A DNA stretch of 7,089 nucleotides from Flavobacteriaceae bacterium UBA5079 (GTDB lineage Bacteria > Bacteroidota > Bacteroidia > Flavobacteriales > Flavobacteriaceae): NCBI GenBank assembly GCA_002414705.1, contig DIAL01000046.1:2657-9745 (forward strand), read 5' to 3'. Every line of letters begins with the position of its first letter. Position 1 is the stretch's first letter. The notes under the pieces are model-generated. The model was not told where the DNA came from. It saw only the letters and a list, made by a program, of their open reading frames with translations, and searched no databases. This document shows positions 6,987-7,089 of the stretch, piece by piece. The position numbers and the translations under genes were made by a program.

Positions 6987-7017
6987 TTTGTAGTATATAA
7001 AAATATATATATATTTG
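6987..7017 (+). promoter_or_regulatory. Bacteroidota-type promoter for tRNA-Asn
   Basis: TTTG at 6987-6990 and TATATTTG (TAnnTTTG) at 7010-7017 are separated by 19 nt, a full match in both boxes and spacing to the primary sigma-factor promoter of Bacteroidota. The spacer is almost pure alternating A/T. Transcription would start roughly at 7022-7024, leaving a leader of about 15 nt before the mature tRNA. A small TCGC-AAAA-GCGA hairpin lies in that leader at 7021-7032. This is the best promoter in the window. Confidence 0.75.
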
Positions 7018-7038
7018 CGCTCGCAAAAGCGATAACAC

Positions 7039-7089
7039 TCCTCCTTAGCTCAGTTGGTTAGAGCATCTGACTGTTAATCAGAGGGTCCT
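7039..7089 (+). tRNA. tRNA-Asn (anticodon GUU), 5' part, cut by window end
   Basis: The acceptor 5' strand is TCCTCCT (7039-7045), followed by T8 and A9. The D stem is GCTC (7048-7051) with GAGC (7061-7064) around the loop AGTTGGTTA. The anticodon stem TCTGA/TCAGA (7066-7070, 7078-7082) encloses the loop CTGTTAA with anticodon GTT at 7073-7075, which reads Asn codons AAC and AAU. The variable loop and the first bases of the T arm reach the window edge, so the T arm, acceptor 3' strand and any encoded CCA are not visible. More tRNA genes may follow. Confidence 0.95.

Noticed and set aside
6991..7017. Alternating AT tract as a microsatellite or replication-type DNA-unwinding element
   Set aside because: It is the spacer and -7 part of a well-formed tRNA promoter; no DnaA boxes or iterons are nearby.
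7039..7089. tRNA as an integration site of a mobile element
   Set aside because: Only the 5' part of the tRNA is visible and no integrase, att repeat or atypical genes are seen to its left; the right side is outside the window.

Overview
This window looks like an ordinary chromosomal segment from a marine-type Flavobacteriaceae bacterium (phylum Bacteroidota). The signs are low GC content, start regions with A-rich leaders instead of strong Shine-Dalgarno sites, several matches to the Bacteroidota promoter signature (TTTG at about -33 and TAnnTTTG at about -7), and a secreted peptidase ending in a type IX secretion (T9SS) sorting domain. No phage, transposon, CRISPR or defence genes were seen.

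Layout. At the left edge (1-270, plus) is the C-terminal part of an uncharacterised protein. Its stop overlaps, tail to tail, the stop of a 46-residue Cys-rich membrane protein on the minus strand (267-407). That small gene is the last member of a ferrous-iron uptake operon read leftwards: feoA (TTG start), feoB (4-nt ATGA overlap with feoA) and the small gene. Upstream of feoA on the same strand is a membrane-anchored SCO1/SenC thioredoxin-fold protein (2820-3491). A 113-nt divergent region separates it from the rightward genes: a secreted M1 metallopeptidase with a T9SS tail (3605-5542), an RseP-type site-2 protease (5616-6944), and the 5' part of tRNA-Asn(GUU) with a well-formed promoter, cut by the window edge.

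How the parts fit. FeoA, FeoB and the Cys-rich protein form a Fe2+ import unit of the inner membrane. An imperfect palindrome at the predicted transcription start may be its metal-responsive operator. The SCO protein is probably a copper chaperone or thiol redox protein for a haem-copper oxidase, but no oxidase gene is in view. The M1 peptidase acts outside the cell or on its surface. RseP acts in the inner membrane, in envelope-stress or sigma/anti-sigma signalling. The rightward genes appear to be functionally unrelated neighbours with their own promoters.

I found no clear undescribed system. The points most worth a second look are the small Cys-rich gene, which is easily missed, its stop-codon overlap with the convergent gene, and the candidate operator and non-ATG start of feoA.
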